Origin: Panagrolaimus kolymaensis
Taxonomy: Eukaryota; Nematoda; Chromadorea; Rhabditida; Panagrolaimidae
DNA: 64,000 nt
Reading direction: 5' to 3'
Assembly (NCBI GenBank): GCA_028622995.1
Contig: JAJQJQ010000018.1
Span: 1 to 64,000 of the forward strand
In this document: piece after piece, positions 48,319 to 62,300 of the stretch
Numbering within the stretch: the stretch's first letter is position 1
Layout of the letters: each line of letters starts with the position of its first letter
Translations under genes and position numbers: made by a program
The notes under the pieces: model-generated
The model's input: only the letters and a program-made list of their open reading frames with translations
Databases searched by the model: none
What the model was told of the DNA's origin: nothing

Positions 48319-51300
48319 CTTTTTTTTTGTTTTACAATTTTTTTAACTTTGTAATTTTGAAACATCGGAATTTTATTTTTAAATTTGTATTTAATACCCT
48401 TAAATTTTCTATAGAGATTATAAGAAGAAGAAAATACTAATTGAATTTTTTGTTCATGCTTTTTTCCCATGTTTTTTACGTTGTTGTATTAAAAGAAAAC
48501 AGCATTGTCGTAATCGTAAGTAAGTAATCTCCCCCTACCTTTTATTAATCATTAATCCTGACGTTAAAAAAACATGGGAAAAAAAAAGAAAGTATAAACA
48601 CTTTAAATTAAAAAAGAAAGAAAGAGCAATAAGTTCTTGTTAATTGTATTATGTTTTGAATTTAAAGACATAAACATTTAATCATAAATATTTAGAAAAA
48701 AAACAATCTTTGAATGCTAAAATAAAATGAACAAAAAGAGAAGTAATTTTTGCTCCGGGAAAAAGAGGAAAGAAAAGAAGCCAACGATCATGATGATGTC
48801 GATGATGCTCAATGTTGCGTAAAAACTTTAGTCATCTAATTTTCCTATGAATCCTTTTTTGTATTTTTTATTTTATAAAGACCAAAATTTACCGGAAACC
48901 ACCACCAAAACAATAGTGGTCAAATGCCTAGTTTAAAGAAAAAACGTTTTTCTTCTTTGTTGCTGGTTTCGATCTTTCATGTTTTCTTCACAGCTGTTTG
49001 TTGTTGTCTATTTTAAGAAATTTCTATCTGTCTTTCCATATAATTCCAAAACTCTAAGCATCAATTTTCATCCAAACTTGTCGTCGCCGTCTGAAAGCTA
49101 TTTTTAATTTTTCATTTTCTGCACACTTTTTTCTTTATTAAAAAATGATCTGATTTCGTACTTTTTTCTTTGTGTGTTATTGCTGCTTATAAATAATAGG
49201 CATTACCAAACATAAAGGTTATATTACGAAAGTAACGCTTTAAAAATATAGTTATGTATGTGAAATATATTATTTTTTAAAACTTGAAGCATAATGACGC
49301 GTTTGGGCTTCTATGGGGCATAAATATGGTTATTCTATCTCAAGAACTTAAACGCCGAAGGGAAACAAAGCTTAGTTTCAAGCTACTGTTGCTTTTAAAA
49401 ATGCTGAAACTACAATTTGAGTGAGAATTTGAGGAGAACACTTGAGAATAGAAGTTTAAAGGGTTCTTTTTTCTGTTTCTTCATTGTTGTTGTTAGTTGG
49501 TGTTGGTTGGTTTCAATGATATCTTCTCGTGTAAAAGAGCCTTCAGCAGCTACACCACTTTTTAAGATATTTCCAAAATTGTCGTCTTCTCTCTATTTCC
49601 TTTTTGGAAACACATGGCTTGCTGTTGTTGCTTCATATTTTATGTTTCTTGCATAAAAATTCGATGTTGAAATTAAAATTAGACCAACCCCTCGCTTCGC
49701 GCAATTATCAAAGTTTTACTTTTTCTTTTTTATATTTAAATTGCGTTTTCTAAGGTCAAAAGCCACTCTGTTAGAAGAATACATATTCTCAGTTACTACA
49801 TCGAGAAATCACAAAAAAATTTGTTTTTTTGACTGTTTTTGTTTTAACTTTTTTCCCCACTCACGTGTTTTTATTCTTTTTTGTTTCATACATTTCAAAG
49901 TTTTTTTATTGTTTTCACATTTAAGGACTCTAATACAAAATTAACTTTAAAAAAAATTGCCCACTCACTTTTTGTCGCGACATTTAACTCTTTATTTTGT
50001 TTTACTTTTGTTGAAAAATAAAAATACAAAACTTTCGACCATACTTTATAATTATCCAACCTTTTTTTTCTACGTATTTCTTATTTCTATTTACAAACTT
50101 TTTTGTTTGAAGATTTTTATTACGTGAATTTTTTATATTTTTTACGTTACGTTACTTTTTTTTCATTCAGAAAACTATTTAACAAATAATAAAAAAAATT
50201 AATTTGCTTTTGATGAACGCTACTTGCTACATCTCTCCTTTGGGATTTTACACATAATAAAAAAATGGCATGGGTTTATTCAACCTACTCATTTTTTATT
50301 TATTGCCCATCCATTTTGTATACGCAAATTATGTTATGTATCAACCAACTCCCTAAGGCACTCACCTTTTTTCGAACTTTTGATGATAATTTTTTTACTT
50401 TGTTTGTTTTTTGAATGAATAAAAATGAAAAGTGTAGTCTTGGCACTTTACAGTCATGGAAGCGTCGTCGTTGCTGATGATTCTTTTTAATGAGTTTCAA
50501 ATGTTTGTCATTGAAGATTTTTTTTATAATTTGATGTTTACCTCTAAAAGCATTCCACTAAACTCCCACAGCACTTAACCTTTAATTTCATTTTTTCTAG
50601 CCACAAACAGACAGGCATTTTAATTAATGCTTTGTTTTTCTTTCTTCTTTTTTTGGTATGGAAATGTATCCACCATAATTATTTAGTCCCATCATAATCG
50701 TCAACTAACTTCCACCTTGAGAAAACTTAAAATTTTAGTTTTTTTTATTATTGTTTTAGTTTTCTCTTTTCATTTTAAAATTTAGCATCTTAGTTTTTAA
50801 AAAAGGAAGCATCCTTAAATTCCTCGAATTTTCTGCTATTTTTTGATACTTCCTATTTTTTTATTCTTTGAACATGTTTATTATTAACGAATGTTTTGAC
50901 AAGCTCTCTCTCACTTGATAGAAAAAATATGTATATGGCTCCCAAATGAATATGACTTAATCACATTTTTTATGAATGTATAATAATTATTGTATAAAAA
51001 TTATTTTTTTGAAAAACATCATCTTCATCCATTTTCATCCTAGTATAGTTGTTTACTTATTTTCTTTTTCGTTTTACAAATTGAAATGCCAATATTTTTT
51101 TTATTTTTTTGAAAGTTTGAAAGTTCAAGTCTCTGTAACCGATGACCAAAGAATTAAAATTTTTATATTTTTATTTTTTAAAACTAAAAATGTTTTAAAG
51201 TCTAAAACTACGACGATGCGACGACAAGTTTATAGTAAAAGCAAAAAAAGTATAATAATTTTAGTAAAACTTTCTTTACACCCTTCGTTTTGCGTATGTG

Positions 51301-52633
51301 TTTGGAATTTGACCCCGATTTCATTCCTATACGCAAGTTTTCTAGAAATCATATTTTAAAAAATGCAAGCATAAATTTCTTTTTTTGCTTTCATGTGACT
51401 AATTGGCTTTCTATTCAAAATTTTTTCCTTTATTTCCTCTGCTTCTGCCATCCTTGTTAGAACCTGATGTTGTTGTTAATCGCGCTTTCTTCTTTCTTAT
51501 TTTTTCTTTCTTTTATTTTTTTGTGAATGAACCCTTGTGTCTTTATTGCCTTATTGGCTTCCTTGTCGTAGTCACTTCCCACGTGCCAATTTTATTTTTC
51601 ATATGTTTAACATGGGACCTTTCAAATACACCTTGTTTTTTTCTTTAAATTTCACGTGAAAAAATATGTGTGAAACATCTACTTACATAGTCTGGCCTAA
51701 AAATCTTTGCACCTTTCATATTTTATTTATTCCTGTAATCCATCCTTTATTTTTAACATCACTTTTTTTCTTCTTCTTTTGGTTGCTAGACTTAATTTTA
51801 CATATAGGTAGTTGCTGTTGCAACACAACTTCTTTTTTGTTGCTCCATATATTTAATCCGAACGACATTTTAAATTCTGGGATTTTGTTTCTATTTTATA
51901 CATATATTTTTGTTTGCATAAGATTAACTACAAAATTTTTCGCGCTTTCCAACTGCAGCCATGTTTTAAAAAATGACACTTTTGTTTGTTTAAAATTTTT
52001 ACTTTAAAATTATAAATGCTATTAAACTAATTTTTTAAAAGCATCCCACATAAGCAAGGAAGAAACATTTTTTACATTTTTCTATTTGAGAACCTAAGTA
52101 AAATGAGTAATAATTAACTCGTTTTTTGCAGCTGCAATTTTGCCTTTTTTTAGAATCAAAAAAACAAAAATTGTTTTTTTAAATTGTTTCAATTTTAAGT
52201 GTTCTTTTCTTTATATGAACCTTGACTCTTTCTATTATGAACTTATTTTAGCTTTATTAGAATTAAACAACTTCTTTTTTTCTATCAAAACATTGGTTAA
52301 ATTATTTTTAGTGGAGCTAATAAACTTTTTTCTTCTTCTCTTTGTGGGGGTAAATCTCTGAAAAAAAATAACAGATATTTATGTGTGTGTTTAAAGTTGT
52401 TGTCATTTTCAAGCTTTTTTTTTAATCCGTGTTTCATCTTCTTTTTTTATTTGTTTAAAAACCAATGACGCGATATATTATTATTTTTTGTTTTGTTGGA
52501 TTATTGGATTAGCATCATCTTTAAAAATTAAAAAAATTTATGATTAATAATTTTGTTTTGTTATTTTTCAGGGGTATTATAATTGACAAGCACTTAGTGC
52601 ATTTGTCAGATTCAGATTTTTAAAGACAACCAA
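48319..52633. other. 4.3 kb gene desert
   Basis: AT-rich DNA with long T runs. All open frames are short, rich in Phe/Lys/Leu and without homology, as expected by chance. It could hold the 3' UTR of the cyclase gene and distal regulatory DNA of the insulin-like gene. No RNA gene, repeat array or mobile element recognised. Confidence 0.5.
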
Positions 52634-53239
52634 ATGTCTTCATTCAGAAAACTTAAGAGATTGAGGTATGTCAAATTCATAAATTGTATGAATCATTAAT
52701 GAGTAATTTATTTCCTTTTTTTAGCCATCATACATTGTTATTTTGCTTTTTATTGATAGCAATACTGCCACCAACCGCTGAATGCTCGTTTCGTTTATGC
52801 GGGTTTAAACTTACGATGACATTGCAAGCATTATGTAAAAATAAATTTTGCGGTGGCTTTGTTGTTAATACTTTATCAGGTCCACAACAACCAGGTAAAT
52901 TCTTTGCATTCATTTTTTTAAATTTCCAAATTAATTTTTTGATTTTCAGCTTCTGGAGACCAAACTGAGCTTGATGGAAGTTCTTCTGCTGCTGCTGAAC
53001 AACAACGAAATGCCATATTTTTGTATACTCCATCATACCAAAAACGTTCAGGAATTGCAACGGAATGTTGTGAAAAGCGCTGTACTTTTAGTTATCTAAA
53101 AACATATTGTTGCGCGGGTTTTGATAATGGTGGTGGTGGAAATAATAATAAACCTCAATCATCCAAGCGAGCTTCATCACCATTTTTTAATTATGATTCC
53201 AATCGAATAATTGACGCAGTAAATTCAAATTTTACATGA
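52634..53239 (+). CDS. Insulin-like peptide with cleavable C peptide (163 aa)
   Basis: Three exons: 52,634-52,665, 52,725-52,894 and 52,950-53,239, phases 2 and 1; the second intron separates B and A chains in phase 1, the insulin-family pattern. A hydrophobic signal (LLFCFLLIAILPPTAEC region) follows a short basic N-terminus. B chain: CGFKLTMTLQALC (11 residues between Cys) flanked by two further Cys. A chain: CCEKRCTFSYLKTYC, exactly CC-x3-C-x8-C, plus one extra Cys. A QKR site directly before SGIATECC should release the A chain, leaving a C peptide of about 60 residues. A Gly/Asn-rich tail with another SSKR site follows. Secreted hormone for the insulin/IGF pathway; agonist or antagonist unknown. 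Not similar to the minus-strand insulin gene beyond the Cys frame. Confidence 0.88.
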
Positions 53240-54061
53240 AAAAAATTAATAATGTTTATTATTTATTTTTTTAAATATAATTTTCAATTATTTATAATTG
53301 TTTATTATTTTTATGAAACATTTTTTAAAATCTGAATTCATTCCCCTTTCATTTTCCCTTTTAACATTTTTTTGACAGCGCATATTTTATTTACACATAT
53401 TTGTTTATTTATTATAAATTTACATACATAAAATATTTATTTGTTATTAGCCACTTTTTATTTTAAAGCTACAATTTTGTCACCCAACTATTTTTTTGTT
53501 AAATGAAGATGTAAAATATCTATAAAGAACCGACCAACAATCGTATTTATTGCCTTGCATTCAGATTAACATTTTTAATAACTCGCTAGCTTTGAGTTTT
53601 GCGCAACCTAAAAGTCCAGGAATAAAAAGTATTTTTTGTGATAATTTCAAAACTTTGCTATATTTTTTTTAAATTTGTTTTAACCTTTTCTTTTTATTTA
53701 TTTCTGTAAACATGTGAACATTAATTGTATTTTCTCATTGTAGACTCTCTTTTATTTTGGCTAAAAAATATATAATAATTTTTAAAATAACGGAAGTTTA
53801 TTTTTCTGAATAATAATAAAGCAAGGATTGTTACTTGTATTTTTGTAAAATTTGAATGAATGATCTCAAATGAAAAGTATATGCAAATATTAGATTAAAA
53901 AAACGAAAAAACATGACATCTTTTATCTCTCTGTTTTACTTCCTCTATAAAAAAAGATAAGAAGACTCTAGACTCTAAAACGAAGATGTGTGATGGTAGT
54001 AGACGACTGACTTATTGATCACATTTTTTGTTTTGTTTTTTAACCTGTGTGTTAAAATAAA
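53240..54061. other. Intergenic
   Basis: About 820 bp AT-rich DNA between two plus-strand genes. No feature beyond probable 3' UTR and promoter. Confidence 0.5.
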
Positions 54062-55574
54062 ATGGAAAATTCTATAATTGGTGAATCCATTTTTACAATT
54101 AGTTTTTTATTGGAAAAATTACGGAATAAAAGAGAAACAAATTGTACGGCAGAAAATTTGGAATCTTTTGAAGCTGAAGTTAGTTAGAAATGTTTAAAGT
54201 TTAAATTTACATAACTCAAAATATTTGCATTTCAGGATATTACTGCTGGTTCAGCATTCTTTTCTCAAATTTATTCGGTTCGATTTAAATGGAAACAACC
54301 AGCATCATTAGACAGTATCATCGTTAAAGTACGTCAAAGTCTAGGCTAGCTCATACTTTTTTTGATAACCTTTTAGGTCCCGAAACTCCAAGGTGCATTG
54401 ACTCATATCAAAAACGCTTTAGAGAACAATGAAGCTGATGAAAGTTTAATAGATAAATTTGAAGAGCATTTAGAAAAATCCCATAAGGTAATATAATATT
54501 TTACTTTTCTTAAAAGTCTGATGACGACATTCTTAATTATAACTTTAAGATTGAGGAAGCAGTCTACGATTATTTTGCCCACAAAGACAACCATTCTTTA
54601 AAACTTCCGAAATTTTTTTATAGCCAATCTTATAGTCGTCACGATAATAATGGAGTATTAATTATAGAGGATTTAACTCCACGGGCTACAACGGTTAAAA
54701 TGATTCCAGGGTTTACTAATGGACAGGTTGAAAGCGTTGTTGACGAATTGGCTAAGCTACATTCAATAACTATCAAAGATAAAAGCTGGTTTGAAACTTT
54801 AGGAAAAGACATGCCTAAATCAGAAGATATAAATGATTTTATACCTATCGTTAAAAAGCTTATGGACGTCAGTGAAAAAATTATGTTTTGTTTCATAAAT
54901 ATTTGTGTTTTAGATAGATCCAAAAAGATTTAAAGATACCATTCCAAAAGTGATTGAATTATCAAAAATATGCACGGATTTTGCTTTTTATAAAGAAAAC
55001 CAATTTGGTTTCCAACCTTTTATGGTTCATGGTGATTTATGGTCTTCAAATGTCCTATGGAAATTTAATGATCTAAAGGATGCAGCAACTAATAAGCTGG
55101 TTGCAATTATAGATTGGCAGATGTCGCGGCCTGGTATGTACTTATATTTATTTCTCTTTTTTAAACAATTATTAAAAAATAAATAAAAAGTTTAATTTAA
55201 GGAAATCCCGGAGTGGATTTTGGTCGCTTATTAGCTGTCAACACCAGTGTAGCTTATCGACGAGAAAATACTGACAGACTTCTTAAACGCTATTTGCAAA
55301 AGCTGGAAGAAAATCTTGGGGAAACTCCACCATTAACTTTTGAACAGGTTTTAGAACATTAAAAAAGATTGTAAAAAAGCTTTTGAAATTTTAGTTGAAA
55401 GATGCCTATAATCATTCATTATCATTCACTGCATATTTTACAGCCTATGGCGCTCCCTCATATTACAATATGACTTCCGTCGTAGGCACTCCTCCAGATG
55501 AAAACCTTCGAGAAGAATTACTTCAACGTACTCATGGAATTATTGAAGATGCTCTTAATTTTTTTAAACAATAA
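54062..55574 (+). CDS. CHK kinase-like / DUF1679 protein (394 aa)
   Basis: Seven exons (54,062-54,178; 54,236-54,328; 54,377-54,487; 54,550-54,867; 54,914-55,133; 55,202-55,347; 55,395-55,574) join in phase to 394 residues. The fold is that of choline-kinase/aminoglycoside-phosphotransferase-like proteins, the DUF1679 group expanded in nematodes. Visible: IIVKVP (ATP-binding Lys), LIIEDLTP, MVHGDLWSSNVLW (Brenner-type catalytic loop with Asp and Asn) and AIIDWQMSRPGNPGVDFGRLL (metal-binding Asp). All key residues are present, so it should be active. Substrates in this group are mostly unknown; related insect proteins phosphorylate ecdysteroids. Length is near the family norm of about 400. The fourth exon ends in a weak donor, GTCAGT, chosen because it keeps the frame. 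Confidence 0.88.
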
Positions 55575-56323
55575 AAACCCTTTTCTAGCTCCTTTTTATT
55601 TTAAACTTTACCCTAATAAACATATATATTTTTCTATCAAAAAGAAAAAAACTTATCAAAGGAGTCATAAAAAAGTAAGAAGAACAAAGCTTTCATGGCT
55701 CCGAAAAAAAGCAAAAGTAAAAAGAATTATTTACAATAATCGTATAAGAATTTTTTTCTGGTAAAAAAGAGAGAGAAAATACATGGAAAAGCAAGCATTT
55801 ATCTTATCACACTTTTTTTATTGAATGAATTGATCTGATTTTTAGCAAGCATTTTCTTACGTTGTTCGTTCACACTATTTGCTCCACTCCAAAAACGGAA
55901 AAGAAAAGTAAAGTAAAAAGCTAATAATCGACGATGTAATTAAAATTCACTTTTTAACACCTCCTTTTAATTTTTTAGTTTTAACCTTTTTACGATAAAA
56001 AAGATTTTTATTATTTAAGATTTTTTTCATTGTTTTAAATCTAAATTATTACTTTTTTGAATCTTATTTTTTTAGAAAAATACTCCTTCCATTGAAATAA
56101 CTGCTGAATAATAGATCGATGCTCTCGTTTTTGTTGCAATAAAAGGAGAGCAAGCGTTATCAAATTTTTGTGTTTCCAATAGAAAGAATGTTTTATGGAT
56201 TCCTCTTTGAGCAGCTTGTGTATTTTCTATAATCAAGCAGTATTCTATCGGCGTAATATACAAGTTCGTTAGAGAAAAAAAATCGTGTTCACTTTTAAAA
56301 TTTTAAATTAATAATTATTTTAG
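55575..56323. other. Intergenic with unresolved 5' end of next gene
   Basis: About 750 bp that must contain the first exon(s) of the following gene, since its first recognised exon begins at a splice acceptor and has no Met. No ATG exon could be joined in phase. A minus-strand frame at 56,072-56,263 is open but unrecognised. Confidence 0.4.
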
Positions 56324-59300
56324 GAAAAACAATTTATTCTTGATAAAATCAATAAAGAAATTGTTGAGCGTGAAAAGGAGTGTAAAAGAATAGAAAAAAC
56401 TATTGTTGATTTAAACAATCAAGTTTGTTTTTATTCGATTTGCTTGTTTTTTTTATATGAATGCGTGTTTTAAGAAGCTTTTTTTAGCCAAAAGATTCCA
56501 TTGCAAAGTTGAGGCAAGAACGATTGAAACTTGCTGATTTATATGTTAAACAGCTTTTGATAAATCAAAAAGAAGAAGAAGTAAGCTTTGTGGAAATATT
56601 AATTTTATAAAAATAAAATTGCAACAAAATTTTGTTTGCTTTATGAGGTTTGGCAACTCCTGTTAAATTTTATAGTTGCGTTTTTAGGATACTCAGCCGC
56701 AAATAATAAACGATCAATCAATCGAAATGGAAACTCATCACCATTCTCCATTTTCATCGTCTGCTTCACATTCCTCCTCTCCATCATCAAACGAAGAGCA
56801 ACAACATTATGATATTGAAACATCTATTTCCATTTCTTCTTCATCTTCGAAGGATACCATTTTGGAATCACCTTTCCGTAAATCTAAACATGATATGTTA
56901 TCTTATAATCCAACTGAACATCAACATGTTGATTGGATGGTTGGAAATCATGGATCTAAAGCTGGGGATGAATTTGCAAAAGTAATTTATGAGCAAAAGC
57001 TTATTGAAACTGTTGAAAATATTGTTGATTCTGCTATCGAAGAGCATAATAATGAACACCATACCGGACATCATAGCCACCATGACCATTACACTTTTTC
57101 ACACAATAATGGCTCCCATCCTTCCAATTATACCGAAAATTATGAAGTTCATTATTACACTGAGCAAAATGGCGCAAATGGAAATTATCAATATTCTCAA
57201 GGAAATCAACCTAGTCGAAGTACAGATAATCGAAGCCCAAATTCTCATATTTACGAGGATAACGAAGCTTGTCTTGATACACCTATTCCAGTAGCACGAA
57301 AGGTTTCAAAGGATCTTGAAATGGATGCTATTGTTGAGAATGAAAACGAAGTCCATCATGTTCCACCGCCATTACCACCTTTATTAACTCGTATCTCTTA
57401 TTCTGACATGTATTCTTCGCAACCTCAACACGAAGAAAAGCATTATGAAGGAAAGTATGAAGAATATAATCGAGAACAAAGCATTCCTGAAATTGTCCTT
57501 TCAACTCCACCAAATGAGTCACCAGCAAGTGACGATGATGAAGATGGAGGCGAATTCATTCATAAAGAAATAGAGCCTGAAGCAAATACAAGTGACACTT
57601 TTGAAAGCACGATCACTGTTGATTATCCAATAATGAGTGAGGATGAAGCTGGAAAGATGAGTGAAGTTACATTGGATGCTACAATCATATTGTCTCGTAA
57701 AAGTATGGTTGAAGAAACTGTACCTTTGGAACATTGGGCAACAGTACATAGTGAAAGTTTTATGGAAATTCGACCAAAAAAGCCTGAACATGTTTATGTA
57801 GAACCCGAACCCGAACCTGAAGTACATTATGTACATGAACCAGAGCCGGAATCAGAGTCCGAGCCTGAGCCAGAACTTGTACCTGAAGAAGAAAGTGAAT
57901 CAGAATCAGAGGTTGAGCCTGAACCTCAAAGATCACCATCTCCTCAACCACAAAGAACTCCATCACCTCGATATCAACCTCAACGAGTTTTTAATATATA
58001 TGAAGATCTTGAATCCGAAGAGTTAGATAGTAAAGGAAATAGAGTGGTCAAAGGCAATGGATATGAATATTTTAAAAGAATTGAACGTCATGAAGTTAAA
58101 GAGGAAGGAATTAGTGATGCTTCGAGTGTTCGTTCATCAACCGATCATGGGTGGCAAACCAACACGCCTCCAGCAAGTGCAAGTCCAAGCGATATGCGAA
58201 CTCCAAGTCCAAGAGAAAAGTTTGAAAAGTTTCCATTCCGTCATAAAGAATTGGATATTGGGATGGATAATCAATTTCGATATGCAAAAGGCAGATATTC
58301 AAGTTCAATTTATACACCTCAACCTAAATCAGCTGATTCAACTCATTCAAGCTCTTTTGCATATCCAGATTCAAACAAAAGCCCGATACGTACACCAAGT
58401 CCAACTAGAGATGTTCCTGATTATCGTGATGTAGCGCAAAAGTACAATTATCAAAGTTCCTATGACTCTAACATACACGTTCATAGAAGCAAAGCTGCTG
58501 ATTCCACAGCTCATGACCATCCAATTGAACAAAGTGGAAACTATCGAAGCGCCTATGATTCTAACAAATACATTCAACGAACTAAATTTGTTGATTCTCC
58601 AGTTTATACACTGATGTCACCAGAAGAAGAACCTAGAATTTTATCACCTTCACAAAGGACATCATCTCAATATTCAGAAAGTAGCTATGAAGATCAACGA
58701 TCCACACAAAGTAGCAAAGCAGTTGAATGCAAACCTGTTCACTCCAAGATTTTTACCATTCCACAAACTCATCAAGGAGATCAAGTAAATATCGATGATT
58801 GGCATCGATATAGTCAAGAAGAGGAAGAACGACGTCAAGAATCAATTCCAATAACAGAACAGGCAAAATCACATTCCATTCATCGAAGTTATGCTCCACA
58901 AAATAAAACAATGTTATTTGATGAACATGTAAATGTGGATGAAAATAATGAACTTTTTAAAGCTAAAGCGTTTAAAGCTGAACGCGAAAAGATTACTTCA
59001 AGTGATCGCTTTGACGAAAGTGATCAAAGGGTTGAAATTGCAGATGTTAAAAAAACTTTTGGTAATGATTCCTCGACCCATCGCTCAAATGAGCATGAAC
59101 ATGTAGTCCAACAATATGAACACGACGATGCTCCTCCAGCTCCTGTGGCTGCACCTCGAATGGGTAAAAAATATTTTGTAGATGCTAAAAATGAAAAAGC
59201 CCCTGCATGGCGGGTCAATCGACAACCATTTCGGCCAAAAGAGGAACAGCAAGAATATGAAGTCAACACTTTGAAACATGATGGTCATCATCCAGCCAAT

Positions 59301-62300
59301 AACCAAGTTGTAGATCATTCTCCACAACACCATTCAGTTGTTATCGAAAAGCAAGAGCATGTTAAAAGCTCCTCCACCACTATTTATTCTTCGATGAAAC
59401 CTCATCCAAATCTTAGAGTGAAAACCACCAATGACAATAATAAAGTTCATCAAGCTATCACAGAAGCAGCCGAAAACAAATTTATCAATGCTCGAATTCC
59501 TCATAGTCCAATGATAACGCCACCTTCCACTCCCACTCTAGCTGAACCAGATGAAACAAATGTTCCTGCACCAAAAATAGCAAGAGGAATATTTAAAAAT
59601 CTTGAACGATCTATCACTGAAGAAGTTCGACGTGAGCAACAACAACAGCAAAACTTTTCTTCTTCTCAACGTGAATATGATGCCCTTGAGGCTAAAAGGC
59701 GTTTGGCTGAAGAAAGTTTGCAACATCCTGGTCGACGGCCTAAAGGCGGTCAAAGTCTTTTTGGTGGTGCCAGTAGCGGTGGTGGCAGTGGCCATTCACT
59801 TGTTGACAACAATAGTAATAGTTCAGAAGAAACTTCTTCCTCTTCCCAGACAGGAGTTGCAACAAAGTATAATATTGACCAAATTCCTTCACCACAAAAA
59901 AGATCGGTAACTTTTGCTTCTGAACATCAAGAACATTTGTATGAAGTTTACCAAGAAACAACATCAACAACAAAAATTATAAAAAAGTCTGAATTTTCTG
60001 AAACTAACACATTTTCATCTTCGCACGAGTAAGTTAATTTTTAATTAAAATTATTATGTCTTTTTTTTGGTTGCATTATTTTTAAAGCATTTGTGTGGAT
60101 TTTAATTTACTCTTTTATACATACATATCTAATTTCCATTTTTAAACCTTTTCATTGCAAATAAAAAAAGAAAAAGAAAACCCATCTGTGATTCAGAGCG
60201 GCTTTTTCACTGTATTTAGCTCTCTTTCTTTCGACCAACAACAGCTCGCTTGCTTTATCTAAAGCTCGAGTGCCACAAATAGTTCTGTTAGGAACAAAAA
60301 AGAAGAACAGCCGCCTTATGGCTGGTTGTGTATGCGTGTATCTTTGGTTCTGAATATATTTAGCTTTACCAAAAAAAGAAAGAAGAGAGTCTTATAAGCT
60401 CTTCTCTTACAACAAAAAACCCAACCACAAAAAAATGGGGGCCAAATGGCGCCGCTGCTTGCTTACTAGCTTTCTAGGGGCAATGGTGTTGGTTAAAAAA
60501 AATTTGCCGTTTGTGGAAATAAAAGAAGAAATGCGCGTTATTCTATTTTTTATTTTATTTTTCTGCAAGCCGCTAGCCACATTTGCCAGGGGCCATAGAC
60601 ATTCTACTAGCGCGACCCCAACCAACAACAACAACTAAACTATGTTTTTGTCGCGCCTTCCGGGCTTTTGCCCCAAAATAAAAAAGATAGATAGAAAAAA
60701 GAAAAAAAGAAGCGGCAAACAACAAACCAAGCAAGCAAAGCCGCCGCCATGTCGTCAAAAAATTATTTTTTTGTTTGTCGCGCTTAAATTTTATTTTTTT
60801 GTGTTACTCCATTGGAAATAAATAAAATATTGTAATTGCTTTAAATCTTTTAATAATTTTGAGAATCAATTGTGAGAATTTGTATGTTTGTTCACATTCT
60901 CGATGTTATTTTTCTTTCTTTTTGACCCTTCAACACGTTGTCTTTTTGGAAAAATGCTTTTCTTCTAAAAAGAAACAAAAAACAAGATCCGTTAAAGCGA
61001 TAGTCTCTCAAGATCGATGTCTAAATGTAGTAGTGGCCTTCACTGACGCATTTTTGCTTGAATGATAAATTCCAAAAAACAAAAAATATTCTTTTGCTCT
61101 TGTCGAATGTCTTCACTGGAGCATAGCTTTATTTTTTGACCACAACAGCATAAAATGATTTAATTTTGTTTTTTTCTCTTTAATTTTCTCAATTTTTTCG
61201 ATAAATAAAAAACCATTGCTTTTTTTAATGCACAAACATCCGAATCTCTTCACTTGTATGCTCGGCGTCCTTCATCCAAAATTAGTATTTATTCGTTGCC
61301 TTGAAACGAGATTTGATGATGCGCAAAATAAAAAAAAGGCCGCCGACACCCAGGGTGGCATTAATATTATTGATTCTCAAATTATTTTCTCTCATTCCAT
61401 TCCCTTTTTTATTCATATTTTTTACTTTGTTTACCTTTTTAAAATAAAAATATTCATTTTTCTTTGAAAATTTATTTTACGTTCACGCGTTTTTCTTCCT
61501 GCTTGCTTTTTTGTGTGCAATAAAGCAAACATTTAAATTTTTGATTGTAAAAAGAAAAAGAAAATAGATAAAAATGGTAGTAAATATTTTGTGTGTGCTT
61601 TCTCTTTCTTCCAAATATGGTCTCATGCTTTTTCTTATTTTATAATATTTACTTTAAAAAGCGCAATATTAAAGTGATTCTTTGCAAACAAATAAAAAAA
61701 AAATCCATTCCCTCCTCTTAAGTCAAAAACAAGCGCTATTTACTTTTTCAAAATAATAATAATAAAAAAAGTTGCGTTACATGTTTTTCCTCAATCAATC
61801 GATCCTCCTCCAAACAACAAACAACAAAAAAAAGTTAAAAAAAGAAAATAATATATATAACAAAAAAATTATAACCGCGTCGAGGAAGAAGGACCGTGTG
61901 TGAGTGAAAATGGTTGATTGTCGTTGTTGCTGCTGGGACTGCACCTCTCTCATATTTTTTTTATTGCAGCTGTCAACAACAAAAAATTTTTTCAGATGCA
62001 CAAAAACCTGAGATATTTTTTTGCTTCGTTCTTTTTTTTCATTTTGCATTATTATTTTGACAACATTCTCTTTTTTTAGCGTGCATTTTATTCTTTGCTG
62101 CGGCTGTAAACTTTGACTTTCGATCATAAAAAAGTTTATTGTTGTTTAGAATTTGTCATGCCCAAAATTTATTGACTGTAAATTGCATGCATGTAAAATT
62201 TTTTTAATGTTTTTAAAAAAACAGGACACTTAAAATACTTAAAACTCTCTCTCTTTCTTCTTTTACAATTCTGACGCGTCTGAATGAAGAAGACTCGCTC

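Noticed and set aside
55694..55740. Short ATG frame (MAPKKSK...) as first exon of the large gene
   Set aside because: Its possible donor leaves phase 1, but the next exon at 56,324 needs phase 0.
56072..56263. Minus-strand open frame of about 60 codons
   Set aside because: The residues look protein-like, but there is no ATG, no joinable partner exon and no recognised family. Kept only as a curiosity near the 5' end of the large gene.
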